Below, piece after piece: positions 1 to 10,276 of a DNA stretch of 58,813 bases. The stretch comes from Rivihabitans pingtungensis (GTDB lineage Bacteria > Pseudomonadota > Gammaproteobacteria > Burkholderiales > Aquaspirillaceae), in contig NZ_QJKI01000025.1 of NCBI RefSeq assembly GCF_003201855.1, positions 1-58,813 on the forward strand. Direction: 5' to 3'. Position 1 is the first letter of the stretch. Each line of letters starts with the position of its first letter. Made by a program: the position numbers and the translations under genes. Below the pieces are notes generated by a model. The model saw nothing but the letters and a program-made list of their open reading frames with translations, searched no databases and was not told where the DNA came from.

Positions 1-93
1 ATGGCGGGCATGGTGATTTCCTCAGCGGGGTTGTGCTGTCCTGTATGCAGCGGCTGTGCCTATTATCTGTTCAGATCATGGTGACTGGCTACT

Positions 94-193
94 AGCGCCG
101 CTCACAAAACCCAGCGCAGCGTCGCGCGGCCTGGTTGCCTGCCTGCGGCCGCACACCTGACCAGCACCGCTGCGCTGAGTGTGATGAGCGACG
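94..193. repeat. Interspersed palindromic repeat, copy 1 (degenerate, hybrid)
   Basis: The left part (gccgctcacaaaacccagcg) matches the reverse-oriented consensus end. The right part (cgctgcgctgagtgtgatgagcg) matches the same end in the other orientation, so this copy looks like a rearranged or symmetrised member. The rest of bases 1-275 shows no gene or other feature. Confidence 0.55.
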
Positions 194-275
194 GTTAACC
201 ATACACTGAGACAATCGCCACCCCCGCAAAGATGGAAGCACAACCATCTGATTTTACTGGGCTTTGTGCTCCGCT

Positions 276-590
276 TTACGGCTGCACCACAATATCATTG
301 CGCACCCCAGCCACCCCCGGCGTGGCCCGCGCCAAAGCCTCGGCCCGCACCCGCTCGGCCGCGCTGCGGGCAAACCCGGACAACTGCACCACCCCGCGCA
401 AAGTCTCCACCCGAATCGCCACCGCGCTCACCGTCGCATCCTCGGCAAACCGCGCCTTCACCCGCGCGGTGATGCCGGTGTCGTCCACATACTGGCCGAC
501 GGTGGACTGATCACGGCTGACCGCGCAGCCGGTGACGGAGACGGCCAGCAAAGCGGCCAGGGCGAAGGAGGCGGGGAGAGTGCGACGCAT
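276..590 (-). CDS. BON-domain lipoprotein
   Basis: The product is about 104 residues. It starts with a lipoprotein signal (MRRTLP, a hydrophobic run, then the lipobox VTGC with Cys22), so it should be lipidated and anchored in the envelope. The remainder is a single BON domain (VKARFAEDATVSAVAIRVE, then GVVQLSGFA), a fold in OsmY-like envelope proteins thought to bind membranes or ligands. I chose the internal ATG because it places the signal peptide at the N-terminus; a start 14 codons upstream would bury it. The substrate or partner cannot be told from sequence. The gene lies downstream of a KAP NTPase on the same strand, with a terminator-like hairpin between them. Confidence 0.8.
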   Translation of the reverse strand: MRRTLPASFALAALLAVSVTGCAVSRDQSTVGQYVDDTGITARVKARFAEDATVSAVAIRVETLRGVVQLSGFARSAAERVRAEALARATPGVAGVRNDIVVQP

Positions 591-614
591 GGTGGGCTCC
601 TGGGGAAAGTCGAA

Positions 615-648
615 GGGAAAACGCCCCGCCAATTGGGTGGCGGGGCGT
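615..648 (-). terminator. Rho-independent terminator after the KAP NTPase
   Basis: A perfect 11-bp inverted repeat, ACGCCCCGCCA at 621-631 and TGGCGGGGCGT at 638-648, has a 6-nt loop. Read on the minus strand it is followed by TTTTCCC, so it should end transcription arriving from the KAP gene, just before the BON lipoprotein start. Confidence 0.7.
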
Positions 649-679
649 GGGGGTTGGAGTGTGGGGGGAGGGGAAGGTT

Positions 680-1678
680 CTACGGATTGCTCTCTGCTTC
701 TGGGACGAGCTTGTCAAGCACCGCAAGTAAGTCATTTTGTTGATCTTTTTGCAGCGAGTCTCGAATGCGAGGAATAAGCTGAGAAAGTTTGGAGTGAACA
801 ATTAACTTTGAGTTCTCTCTTTCTTGCGCTAAAGATCCTAGCATCCAACCATGTAAATGTTTTTTTTGATTGTCATTCAATTTTTCAAGGGCAGGCAAAC
901 CAGAAAGCCAGTTATCTAAGATGTGCGGAGAAATATGTGAAGAGTGCGAAAATAACTTATTAAGAATAGTAACACAAGAAAAATCACCATACTCCATTTT
1001 TGAGAGCACCTGCTCAAAAATAGAAAATGGATATTTTGACAACACCTCATCATAAATAGAATCCATGTCCAGCTTTTTTTGCTTTATTCGGGAATCCAAT
1101 ACAAATAACGGACCTTTTTTTTCAATCTCCCGATTAAAATATTCCCTTTCGTCGTACGATTGAACGCGGTATAAGTAAACCTGCAACCCATTAAAAGATC
1201 TTTGAAAAGAATGCAGATGGACATGGTTTAAATGTGTCTCTGGTTGCAAATATAGTTCTTCGGCAACTTTTGCTATGAGTTTAGCCAAACCACAAGCTTT
1301 CTCTAACAACTCCTGCTCTGTTACTCTATTCAGCAAATAAAACTCTAATTCACGCTCCAAATAATCATGGTGGCGTAGCATGCCAGCGCGGGCATCTATA
1401 AATTCAACAAGTTGGTCTCTATTTTTTACCTCAGAAAGCATGAACTCTACCCCATACTTAGACTCAAATTTTTTATATAAATAGCGAGCACATGCTCGAG
1501 ATTTTTCTTCTAGCTCAGCTAGGTCGGCACGCTCCACCATGGCATATTCATGGCGCATCATAGAAAAAGGCCGCCTTTGAGATTCAGTAGGAAATCCCAA
1601 AAAGAAAGCTATGCATTCCAACTCCGATTTGCGTACGATTGGAAAAAAGCTTTTTTTGAGCTCTGAGCGCCAATCCAT
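680..1678 (-). CDS. KAP-family NTPase, C-terminal part in the -1 frame
   Basis: This 332-residue frame overlaps the 3' end of the KAP NTPase gene by 70 bases and has no recognisable ribosome binding site before its ATG. It is rich in alpha-helical charged sequence, with no motif of its own, and looks like the C-terminal helical region of the KAP protein. Joined to the upstream frame by a -1 shift it would give a protein of roughly 770 residues. The sequence is AT-rich relative to flanking genes, which suggests acquisition. It could instead be an independently translated second subunit, or the result of a frameshift mutation. Confidence 0.6.
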   Translation of the reverse strand: MDWRSELKKSFFPIVRKSELECIAFFLGFPTESQRRPFSMMRHEYAMVERADLAELEEKSRACARYLYKKFESKYGVEFMLSEVKNRDQLVEFIDARAGMLRHHDYLERELEFYLLNRVTEQELLEKACGLAKLIAKVAEELYLQPETHLNHVHLHSFQRSFNGLQVYLYRVQSYDEREYFNREIEKKGPLFVLDSRIKQKKLDMDSIYDEVLSKYPFSIFEQVLSKMEYGDFSCVTILNKLFSHSSHISPHILDNWLSGLPALEKLNDNQKKHLHGWMLGSLAQERENSKLIVHSKLSQLIPRIRDSLQKDQQNDLLAVLDKLVPEAESNP

Positions 1679-2994
1679 TCTTGAAGTTTTTTAAGCCCTT
1701 CTTTAGCCTCAGCATCTTGATCGGCATCCTTAACCCAATTAATCGAAGGCTTGTAATAAGGATGGTTCTTATAGTCACACATTGCTTGACATAGGGTAGA
1801 GCAAGCATTTGCAGCATGCAGATAAAGTGCCTCTAAAAAGAGAAAAAACAAAGGGTGTATAAGAAGATCATGATTGTACTGTGTATTTATGGCATCTCGA
1901 AGACGTTTAGCTTGCCTGGTGTTGTTGATAAAGCTTTCGCAAATCAACCCCCAGCCATACCCATTATGAGAATAATGGTCAGTAGGTTTTTGTAGGATTT
2001 CATGTATTGCAGGCACACTGGAAAAAATCTCACGATATGCTTTTTCTTTCATCTGTGGAGTTGGCACTGGTAACGCAATAGGCATCTGCACAATTTTTTC
2101 TAAAAACAGCTCGCCTCGCCCTGGGTGAAATTTATCCAAAGCAGCCGATACTACTTTCCGATCATACGCCAACACATAAACCACATTGGGGAAATTAGCG
2201 ACAGATTTAATCACCCGAAACATTTCTTGTAATTCGTCTGCGGGTAGTCGGTCGAGATCATCAATAAATACAACTCGCTGAAAGCGATCTTTTTTGAGCA
2301 GCTCTTCGAGTTTTTTCTTTCTAGCCTCGAATCCTTCTGGAGGGGTAAGCTTAGCGATGGCTAAGCTCAGTCCTAGTTTAATCGGCCAGAATAGCGCGGG
2401 TACTAATAATGCTACTTGGCCATTCTCCAGCCAAGGCTTGATTGCGTTTGAAACACTGTCACCAAACCAATCCAGCATGGGATTCAGAGCAGCACTCACA
2501 ACAGATGCTAATACCAAAGCAATAATTTCCAGCTTGGATTTCAACCAGACATTATCTGTGCTAGCTTGCCTCTCCAGGCTTTTCAGTAAATCACGAATTG
2601 AAGAGCGTAACCATGGCTCCTGGCCCTCCAACTCTTTCAGCAATTTGTCCAGCAAGTTTTCTTTGCCAGAAAACCACCATGGATCAAATTCAATCAGCTT
2701 GATTTGCCTGACTGGTTTTTTTCTCTGCACTTTTTCTTGAAGCAATTGGCAAAGATTTGCGCAGAAGCCTTGCGGAGCCAAGCGTGCTTGCTTCCGCCAA
2801 TGCTTTTTCATCATCAACAAGAAAGATGACTTACCTTCTCCCCATTTACCCTCTATTCCAACAACCATTGGCTCACGGCGCGGAAAGCTAGCGATTTTGT
2901 CCGCCAAGCGAGCGGCAGGTTCGGCAAAACCGAGTTTGTCGTTAGATGTTGGGCGGTCACCTCGTACTTGCCCATTGTTATGTAGCGTGTTCAT
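1609..2994 (-). CDS. KAP-family P-loop NTPase, N-terminal part
   Basis: The frame encodes 461 residues. Walker A is GIEGKWGEGKSS (about residues 46-57), the KAP version of the P-loop. Walker B is VVFIDDLDRL. Between them lie two hydrophobic segments (around LEIIALVLASVVSAAL and LVPALFWPIKLGLSLAI), as in KAP NTPases that insert in the inner membrane. KAP proteins include the phage-exclusion protein PifA and the QatA component of an anti-phage system, so defence is a reasonable but unproven role; no QatBCD genes are adjacent. The frame ends soon after an A7 run, and the rest of the protein appears to continue in the -1 frame. The gene is divergent from the decarboxylase. Confidence 0.8.
   Translation of the reverse strand: MNTLHNNGQVRGDRPTSNDKLGFAEPAARLADKIASFPRREPMVVGIEGKWGEGKSSFLLMMKKHWRKQARLAPQGFCANLCQLLQEKVQRKKPVRQIKLIEFDPWWFSGKENLLDKLLKELEGQEPWLRSSIRDLLKSLERQASTDNVWLKSKLEIIALVLASVVSAALNPMLDWFGDSVSNAIKPWLENGQVALLVPALFWPIKLGLSLAIAKLTPPEGFEARKKKLEELLKKDRFQRVVFIDDLDRLPADELQEMFRVIKSVANFPNVVYVLAYDRKVVSAALDKFHPGRGELFLEKIVQMPIALPVPTPQMKEKAYREIFSSVPAIHEILQKPTDHYSHNGYGWGLICESFINNTRQAKRLRDAINTQYNHDLLIHPLFFLFLEALYLHAANACSTLCQAMCDYKNHPYYKPSINWVKDADQDAEAKEGLKKLQEWIGAQSSKKAFFQSYANRSWNA
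1651..1657 (-). other. Candidate -1 ribosomal frameshift site (A7)
   Basis: On the coding strand the zero frame reads TCA AAA AAA GCT, that is the slippery heptamer A AAA AAA. A -1 slip here moves ribosomes into the frame of the downstream 332-residue segment. The run lies inside the palindrome AAAAAAGCTTTTTT. The same run is also prone to replication slippage or sequencing error, so programmed frameshifting is a hypothesis. Confidence 0.4.
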
Positions 2995-3199
2995 AGCTCA
3001 GCTTTCATCATGCATTTGGCCTCAATTGTACGCCAAACGCGGTGAGCGCTTGCACCGCCCCCTTTCCGACTTTGCCCTTTACTGGCACAGTACCCCTTTC
3101 AAACGCCGGTTTGCCGGCGGTGGGGGCTGGTGGGCCAGAAGCCTGCTGGGGATGGCCGGGGTGATCGTCCCGGTGGATCAGATAAACAAGGATGAGCGG

Positions 3200-5152
3200 A
3201 TGACAGCGTCTCCGGTGTGTTTGATGGTGGTGGCCAGTCATGATGGGCGCTGGCTGCATGAGACGGTGCAGGGTTTGAATGCGCTGGCGGCGCGGCAGGA
3301 GGCTGTGCCCGGCTTGCGCTTTTTGCCGGCGGCCAGCGCCGACGAGGCGTTGCGGCTGGCTGGCGAAGAGGGCGATGTGCAGGGTGTGCTGGTGGACGAG
3401 AGCATGCCGGCGCGCGGGGCGATTGCCTTGGTGGATGCGCTCAATCAGCTGCGCCCGGAGCTGACCTTGTATGTGCTGCTGGACAATGACGACGAAAAAG
3501 CCATGGTGGATACGTTGTCGGCGGATAGCGTAAATGGCTATTTTTTCCGCGAAGAGCGCGATTGGGCCAGTTGGTTGCGCATTATTCACGCCGAGCTGGT
3601 GGATAAATCGGCCACGCCGTTTTTTGACCGGCTGCGCCGTTATGTGGCAATGGCTAAAGATTCCTGGCACACCCCCGGCCATTGCGGCGGTGATTCGCTG
3701 CGCGCCAGCCCGTGGGTGCGCGACTTTTTTGATTTTGCTGGCGAAGATATGCTGCGCGCCGATTTATCGGTGTCGGTGCCGATGCTGGATTCGCTTTTGC
3801 ATCCCACCGGGGTGATTCACCAGGCGCAAAAGCTGGCAGCGCAGGCGTTTGGCGCGCGGCGGACGTTTTTTGCCACCAATGGCACGTCTACCGCCAATAA
3901 GGTGATTGTGCAAACCTTGCTGGCGCCGGGTGATATGTTGTTGCTGGACCGCAATTGTCATAAATCGGTGCACCATGCGGTGATTTTGTCTGGCGCGCGG
4001 CCGGTGTATCTGGATTCGTCGGTCAATCGGCAATACGGGATTTTTGGCCCGGTGCCCAAGGCCACGCTGCTGGCGGCGATGGATGCTCATCCGCAGGCCA
4101 AGGCGCTGATTTTGACCTCGTGCACCTATGACGGTTTTCGTTATGACCTGGCGCCGATTATCGAGGCAGCGCATGCGCGCGGCATCAAGGTGATTGTGGA
4201 CGAAGCCTGGTATGGCTGCGCGCGCTTTCACCCGGCGCTGCGCCCCACTGCGCTGGAGTGTGGCGCGGATTACGCCACGCAATCCACCCACAAGGTGCTG
4301 TCAGCGTTTTCTCAGGCCAGCATGATTCATGTCAACGACCCGGATTTTAACGGCCATTTGTTCCGCGAAAATCTCAATATGCATACTTCCACCAGCCCGC
4401 AATACGGCTTGATCGCCAGCCTGGACGTGGCGCGCAAGCAGGCGGTGATGGAAGGCTATAAGCTGTTGTCGCGCGCGCTGCGCCTGGCCGCCGAGCTGCG
4501 CGAGCAGATTAACGCCACCGGGGTGTTTCGCGTGCTCAGCCTGGAAGAGATGCTGCCGGAAGATGTGCGCGACGACGGCGTGCGGCTGGACCCCACCAAG
4601 CTGACCGTGGATATTTCCGCCAGCGGTTATAGCGCCGACGAGCTGCGCGAGGTGTTGTTCGAGCGCTTTAATATCCAAGTAGAAAAATCCACTTTTAACA
4701 CCCTCACCCTGCTGGTGACGCTGGGGGCAACGCGCAGCAAGGTGTCGCGGCTGTATGACGCGATGCTGCGGCTGGCGCGCGAACGCCGTCCGCCGGCGGT
4801 GCGCCAGCGCATGCCGGAAATCCCGCGCTTTACCCAACTGGCCTGCCTGCCGCGCGATGCTTTTTACGAAAGCGGCGAGCGCCTGCCCTTGTTTGACGAA
4901 CACGGCCAGCCCAATCCGGCGCTGGTGGGCCGGGTGAGCTGCGACCAGGTGACGCCGTATCCGCCGGGCATTCCGGTGCTGGTGCCGGGCCAAGTGATTG
5001 ATTTGTCTATTTTGAATTACCTGGCGCGGCTGGGCGCTTCGCAAAAAAGCATCGAGCTGCACGGCGTGGATGAAAGCCTGGGCGAGCCGGCGCTGCGCGT
5101 GCTCAGCGCGGATGAGCTGGTGCTGTTGCCGGGCGGGCGGCTGGACAATTAA
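3200..5152 (+). CDS. Orn/Lys/Arg decarboxylase (PLP, fold type I)
   Basis: The product is 650 residues. It has an N-terminal response-regulator-like wing domain (about 1-130), a PLP-dependent core with the family motif WHTPGHCGG, and the Schiff-base lysine in STHK (Lys365), followed by a C-terminal domain. Enzymes of this family remove CO2 from basic amino acids to give polyamines or to consume protons under acid stress. Substrate (arginine, lysine or ornithine) is not decidable here. The protein is shorter than the 710-755 residues usual for E. coli SpeF, CadA and AdiA, mostly at the C-terminus. The ATG at 3200 follows AAGGA with 7-nt spacing; longer in-frame starts run into the upstream intergenic region. 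Its stop codon abuts a palindromic repeat. Confidence 0.88.
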   Translation: MTASPVCLMVVASHDGRWLHETVQGLNALAARQEAVPGLRFLPAASADEALRLAGEEGDVQGVLVDESMPARGAIALVDALNQLRPELTLYVLLDNDDEKAMVDTLSADSVNGYFFREERDWASWLRIIHAELVDKSATPFFDRLRRYVAMAKDSWHTPGHCGGDSLRASPWVRDFFDFAGEDMLRADLSVSVPMLDSLLHPTGVIHQAQKLAAQAFGARRTFFATNGTSTANKVIVQTLLAPGDMLLLDRNCHKSVHHAVILSGARPVYLDSSVNRQYGIFGPVPKATLLAAMDAHPQAKALILTSCTYDGFRYDLAPIIEAAHARGIKVIVDEAWYGCARFHPALRPTALECGADYATQSTHKVLSAFSQASMIHVNDPDFNGHLFRENLNMHTSTSPQYGLIASLDVARKQAVMEGYKLLSRALRLAAELREQINATGVFRVLSLEEMLPEDVRDDGVRLDPTKLTVDISASGYSADELREVLFERFNIQVEKSTFNTLTLLVTLGATRSKVSRLYDAMLRLARERRPPAVRQRMPEIPRFTQLACLPRDAFYESGERLPLFDEHGQPNPALVGRVSCDQVTPYPPGIPVLVPGQVIDLSILNYLARLGASQKSIELHGVDESLGEPALRVLSADELVLLPGGRLDN

Positions 5153-5265
5153 GAGCGGCTAACAAAACCCTCCTGGCGTCGTTGCCCGACCTTGCCGTAC
5201 TGCTTGTACTGTCTGCGGTCGTGCGCCTAGCCAGGATCGCTGCGCTGGGTTTTGTTAGCCACTCT
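5153..5265 (+). repeat. Interspersed palindromic repeat, copy 2 (full)
   Basis: This is one of the most complete copies. The ends agcggctaacaaaaccc and gggttttgttagcc are inverted repeats. Inside, CCTGGC/GCCAGG and GACC/GGTC are nested symmetrically around GTACtgcttGTAC, so the whole unit can fold as one long hairpin. It starts on the base after the decarboxylase stop codon. Confidence 0.85.
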
Positions 5266-5266
5266 A

Positions 5267-5380
5267 AGCGTCGCGCACAGCACCTTCCTGGCGTGCCGGT
5301 ATGAGCGTGTCGTAGTTCTTGTATTTCTGCGGCAGCGCGCCTGGCCAGGCGCGTTGCGCTGCGTGTGGCAAGCGCCGCTC
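5267..5380 (+). repeat. Interspersed palindromic repeat, copy 3 (divergent, tandem)
   Basis: A decayed second copy lies directly behind copy 2 in the same orientation. It keeps ccttcctggcgtg, a gtagttcttgta core, ctgcggcagcgcgcctggccaggcgcgttgcgct and a final gccgctcac. The remaining 5381-5629 leads into argF; no gene is seen there. Confidence 0.6.
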
Positions 5381-5629
5381 ACGCTGCGCCAAGCCGGCAG
5401 CAAAATGTCCCGGCAAGGCGGGCTTTCACGCCACGGGCATCGTCAAGCCTTGCCAGCCAAGGCTAAATCCGTTACAACTACCACTTGCAGCTTGTGCTGC
5501 CCAACCCCACGCGCCCGGCCTGGCCGGGCGTGATATTTTGGCGCCCACGCATGGGCGTGCAGGCTGGCCGCGCGGCGCGCGTCTGGCCCGCCCGTTGCCG
5601 GCGGCCTTCCCTACGGACCTTTTTTCATC

Positions 5630-6559
5630 ATGAAGCCAGCCAGACATTACCTGCAATTCAGCGATTTGACCCGTGACGAATACCTGCACCTGTTCGAACG
5701 CAGCCGAATCCTGAAGCGACGTCACTACGATGGCGAGCTGTACCGCCCGCTGGTCGGCAAGGTCATGTCGATGGTGTTCGAGAAGAACTCCACCCGCACC
5801 CGCGCCTCGTTTGAAGCCGGCATGGCGCAAATGGGCGGCCATGCCATGTTTCTGGATTCCAAAAGCTCGCAGCTGGGCCGGGGCGAGCCGATTGAAGACA
5901 CTGCGCGCGTGCTGTCGCGCATGTCCGACATCATCATGATCCGCACCTTCGAGCAAGCGCTGGTTGAGCGCCTGGCAGCGTTTTCCCGCGCGCCGGTGAT
6001 CAACGGCCTGACCAACGAATATCACCCCTGCCAGGTGCTGGCCGATCTGTTCACCTGGGTGGAGCAGCGCGGCCCGATCAGCGGGCGCACCGTGGCCTGG
6101 ATTGGCGACGGCAACAATGTTGCCCGCACCTGGCTGCAAGCGGCTAAACTCTTGGGTTTCAAGTTCCGCATCGCCTCGCCCAAGGGCTATGAGCTGACGG
6201 TGCTGGATGCGCAGGATTACGGCCCGGACGTCTACGAAGTGTGCGACAACCCGCTGGACGCCGCGCGCGGCGCCGATATTGTCACCACGGATGTCTACAC
6301 CAGCATGGGCTTTGAGGCCGAAGCCGAGGCGCGCCACCGGGCGTTTGCCGGCTATGGCGTCACCGCTGCGGTGATGGCCGCCGCCAAGCCGGATGCGATG
6401 TTCATGCACTGCCTGCCGGCGCATCGCGGCGAAGAAGTGGACGCCGAGGTGATCGACGGCCCCAATAGCGTGGTGTGGGACGAAGCCGAAAACCGCATGC
6501 ATGTGCAAAAGGCGCTGGTGGAATTCCTGCTGCTGGGCCGCGTGGCCGACAAGAAATAA
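5630..6559 (+). CDS. argF: Ornithine carbamoyltransferase
   Basis: This 309-residue cytoplasmic enzyme converts ornithine and carbamoyl phosphate to citrulline in arginine synthesis. The carbamoyl-phosphate loop STRTR is at 54-58, HPCQ at 132-135 and the ornithine-side motif HCLPAHRG at 260-267. Length is normal for the family. argG follows on the same strand after an apparent terminator, so the two arginine genes are neighbours but may be separately transcribed. The preceding 250 bp has no gene and should hold the promoter; I could not identify an ARG box with confidence. Confidence 0.96.
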   Translation: MKPARHYLQFSDLTRDEYLHLFERSRILKRRHYDGELYRPLVGKVMSMVFEKNSTRTRASFEAGMAQMGGHAMFLDSKSSQLGRGEPIEDTARVLSRMSDIIMIRTFEQALVERLAAFSRAPVINGLTNEYHPCQVLADLFTWVEQRGPISGRTVAWIGDGNNVARTWLQAAKLLGFKFRIASPKGYELTVLDAQDYGPDVYEVCDNPLDAARGADIVTTDVYTSMGFEAEAEARHRAFAGYGVTAAVMAAAKPDAMFMHCLPAHRGEEVDAEVIDGPNSVVWDEAENRMHVQKALVEFLLLGRVADKK

Positions 6560-6573
6560 CCGTTTTCTAAAGG

Positions 6574-6597
6574 CCGCCCGACGCGGGCGGTTGCTTT
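6574..6597 (+). terminator. Terminator after argF
   Basis: The stem CCGCCCG (6574-6580) pairs with CGGGCGG (6584-6590) across a 3-nt loop and is followed by TTGCTTT. It is a short strong hairpin with a moderate U tract between argF and argG. Confidence 0.65.
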
Positions 6598-6622
6598 ATA
6601 AGTCTGAGTGAAAGAACTGATC

Positions 6623-7852
<1,230 letters not shown>

Positions 7853-7896
7853 TGCCAGACCGGGCGGCGTATGTCCGCCCTGCTGGCCCACCCGTC

Positions 7897-7932
7897 AAAC
7901 CCGCTGCCATGGCTGGCCGCGGGTTTTTTTAT
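7897..7932 (+). terminator. Terminator after argG
   Basis: AAACCCGC (7897-7904) pairs with GCGGGTTT (7919-7926), and the stem runs into a T7 tract. This is a textbook rho-independent terminator. Confidence 0.85.
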
Positions 7933-8022
7933 TTGCGATAATTGCCGATTGACCTGATTGCGCCTTGCGCGCCCTGACTTGAGCCGACCGCCCACCGGCG
8001 GCGGCGCTGGAATGACTGACCG

Positions 8023-9246
8023 ATGACCGCACCCGCCCCCCTGTCCGCCGAACTGGCCGCCGCCCTGGAAACCATCCGCCGTGGCGCCGACGAATTGCTG
8101 ATCGAAGCCGAGCTGATCGCCAAGCTGAAAGAAAACCGCCCGCTGCGCATCAAGGCCGGCTTTGACCCCACCGCCCCCGACCTGCACCTGGGCCACACTG
8201 TGGTGCTGACCAAGATGCGTCAGTTGCAGGACATGGGCCACCACATCATGTTTTTGATTGGCGACTTCACCGGCATGATCGGCGACCCGACCGGCAAAAA
8301 CACCACCCGCCCGCCGCTGACCCCGGAACAGGTAGCGATCAACGCCAAGACCTACCAGGAACAGGTGTACAAGATTCTCGACCCGGCCAAGACCGAAATC
8401 TGTTTCAACTCCACCTGGCTGAACCAGCTGGGCGCCGGCGGCATGCTCAAGCTGGCGGCCAGCACCACGGTGGCGCGCATGCTGGAGCGCGACGACTTCA
8501 AAAAGCGCTTTGGCAACAACCAGCCGATTTCGCTGCATGAATTCATGTACCCGCTGATGCAGGGCTACGACTCGGTGGCCATGCAGGCCGATATCGAACT
8601 GGGCGGCACCGACCAGAAATTCAATCTGCTGATGGGCCGCATGCTGCAAGAACAGCACGGGCAAAAGCCGCAATGCGTGATCATGATGCCGCTGCTGGAA
8701 GGCCTGGACGGCGTCAATAAAATGTCCAAATCGCTGGGCAACTACATCGGCATCTCGGAAGCCGCCAATGACATCTTTGGCAAGGTGATGAGCGTGTCCG
8801 ACACGCTGATGTGGCGCTATTACGAGCTGCTGTCGCTGCGCCCGCTGGCCGAGATCGAGCAGTTCAAGGCCGACATCGCCGCCGGGCGCAACCCGCGCGA
8901 CGTAAAAGTGCTGCTGGCGCAAGAGCTGGTGGCGCGTTTTCATTCGCAAGCCGCCGCCGAAGCGGCGCTGGCCGACTTTGAAGCGCGCTTCAAGCAAAAC
9001 GCCATCCCCGACGACCTGCCGGAAGTCACCGTGCAAACCGGCGAAGGCGGCGTGCTGGCGATTGGCAGCGTGCTGAAAGAAGCCGGCCTGGTGGCCTCCA
9101 CCTCGGAAGCCATGCGCATGATCGACGGCGGCGGCGTAAAGGCCGACGGCGAAAAAATCGAAGACAAAAAACTGCAACTGGCCGCTGGCGCCACCCTGGT
9201 GCTGCAAGTGGGCAAGCGCAAGTTCGCCAAGGTGACCCTGGTCTGA
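8023..9246 (+). CDS. tyrS: Tyrosyl-tRNA synthetase
   Basis: The product is 407 residues and charges tRNA-Tyr with tyrosine in the cytoplasm. The class I signatures are HLGH (55-58) and KMSKS (233-237). A C-terminal S4-like RNA-binding domain occupies roughly the last 65 residues ([19 protein letters not shown] onward). The order matches the TyrS subgroup common in proteobacteria. The next gene begins 13 bases after the stop, so tyrS is probably co-transcribed with the following conserved gene and recJ. No T-box or other leader was found. Confidence 0.96.
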   Translation: MTAPAPLSAELAAALETIRRGADELLIEAELIAKLKENRPLRIKAGFDPTAPDLHLGHTVVLTKMRQLQDMGHHIMFLIGDFTGMIGDPTGKNTTRPPLTPEQVAINAKTYQEQVYKILDPAKTEICFNSTWLNQLGAGGMLKLAASTTVARMLERDDFKKRFGNNQPISLHEFMYPLMQGYDSVAMQADIELGGTDQKFNLLMGRMLQEQHGQKPQCVIMMPLLEGLDGVNKMSKSLGNYIGISEAANDIFGKVMSVSDTLMWRYYELLSLRPLAEIEQFKADIAAGRNPRDVKVLLAQELVARFHSQAAAEAALADFEARFKQNAIPDDLPEVTVQTGEGGVLAIGSVLKEAGLVASTSEAMRMIDGGGVKADGEKIEDKKLQLAAGATLVLQVGKRKFAKVTLV

Positions 9247-9259
9247 GCGGAGTCTTGCC

Positions 9260-10276
9260 ATGCCGCTGTCTCATCTGACCTTGGTGGTCCCCGATTTGCT
9301 GTGGGCCGACCCGGACTTGCGCCGCGAAGCCACCCGCGAGCTGCCCTTGCCGGCCCTGGGCTGGCTGCTGGGCCGTGGCCAAGCGCGCGCGCAGGCGCAA
9401 AGCGCCTCGGCCTGCCTGGCCGAGCTGTTTGCCGCGCCGGCTGATTTGCCGGTGGCGCGCGCGCTGGCCCGCGCCGACGGCCTGGCCGCCGACGACGGCC
9501 ACTGGCTGTGCGCCGACCCGGTGCATTTGCGCGTTGAGCAGGATTATCTCTTGCTGGCCGACGCGCGCATGTTTGCGCTGAACCAGGCCGAAGCCGACGC
9601 CCTGGTGGCGACGCTGAACAGCCACTTTGGCCAGGACGGCCTGTGCTTTTACGCGCCCACCCCCAATCGCTGGTATCTGCGCCTGGACGCCGCCAGCGCG
9701 GCCGAATTCACCCCGCTGGCCGAGGCGGCGGCGCAGAATATTGATTTTCATCTGCCGCGCGGCGAGCGCGCCAGCTATTGGCGGCATATGCTCAACGAGC
9801 TGCAAATGCTGCTGTTCAATCACCCGGTGAACGAAGCCCGCGAACAGGCCGGCGCGCCAGTGATCAACAGCGTCTGGCCGTGGGGCCAGGGCGACGCCGC
9901 CTTGCGCGCGCCGGCCGCGCAGCTGTGGGCGGACAGCCCATTGCCGCTGGCGCTGGCCGCCCAGGCCGGCGCCCGCGCCGCCAGCGCCCCGGCCCAGCTG
10001 GACGCCGCCTGGCTGGCGGCGCAGTCCGGCGAGGCGCTGATCTGGCTGGACACGCTCAGCGGCGTGCTGCGCTATCAGGATGGCTACGGCTGGCGACAGC
10101 GCCTGCAAGCACTGGAGGCGGATTACTTTGCCCCGCTGGCCCAGGCGCTGAAAACCGGCCAGTTGGGCCGGCTGACGCTGCGCTCGCCGGGCGAGGCCGG
10201 GTTTTGCGCCCAGCTGGGCGCGGCCGAGCGCTGGAAATTCTGGCGCGGTGCGCGCACCCTGGCGGAGCTGACATGA
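9260..10276 (+). CDS. Conserved protein overlapping recJ
   Basis: This 338-residue protein resembles the uncharacterised family encoded just upstream of recJ in many betaproteobacteria, sometimes annotated as a phosphoglycerate-mutase-like or COG4255 protein. It opens with LTLVVPDLLW, has a rather conserved centre (HLPRGERASYWRHMLNELQM) and is rich in alanine. No signal peptide or membrane segment is visible. The stop overlaps the recJ start in ATGA, so the two are translationally coupled. I do not assign a function. Confidence 0.75.
   Translation: MPLSHLTLVVPDLLWADPDLRREATRELPLPALGWLLGRGQARAQAQSASACLAELFAAPADLPVARALARADGLAADDGHWLCADPVHLRVEQDYLLLADARMFALNQAEADALVATLNSHFGQDGLCFYAPTPNRWYLRLDAASAAEFTPLAEAAAQNIDFHLPRGERASYWRHMLNELQMLLFNHPVNEAREQAGAPVINSVWPWGQGDAALRAPAAQLWADSPLPLALAAQAGARAASAPAQLDAAWLAAQSGEALIWLDTLSGVLRYQDGYGWRQRLQALEADYFAPLAQALKTGQLGRLTLRSPGEAGFCAQLGAAERWKFWRGARTLAELT

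Noticed and set aside
5153..5629. A gene between the decarboxylase and argF
   Set aside because: Short open frames there fall within the palindromic repeats and have no ribosome binding site.
7853..8022. T-box leader before tyrS
   Set aside because: No T-box sequence or specifier stem was seen, and T-boxes are not expected in betaproteobacteria.
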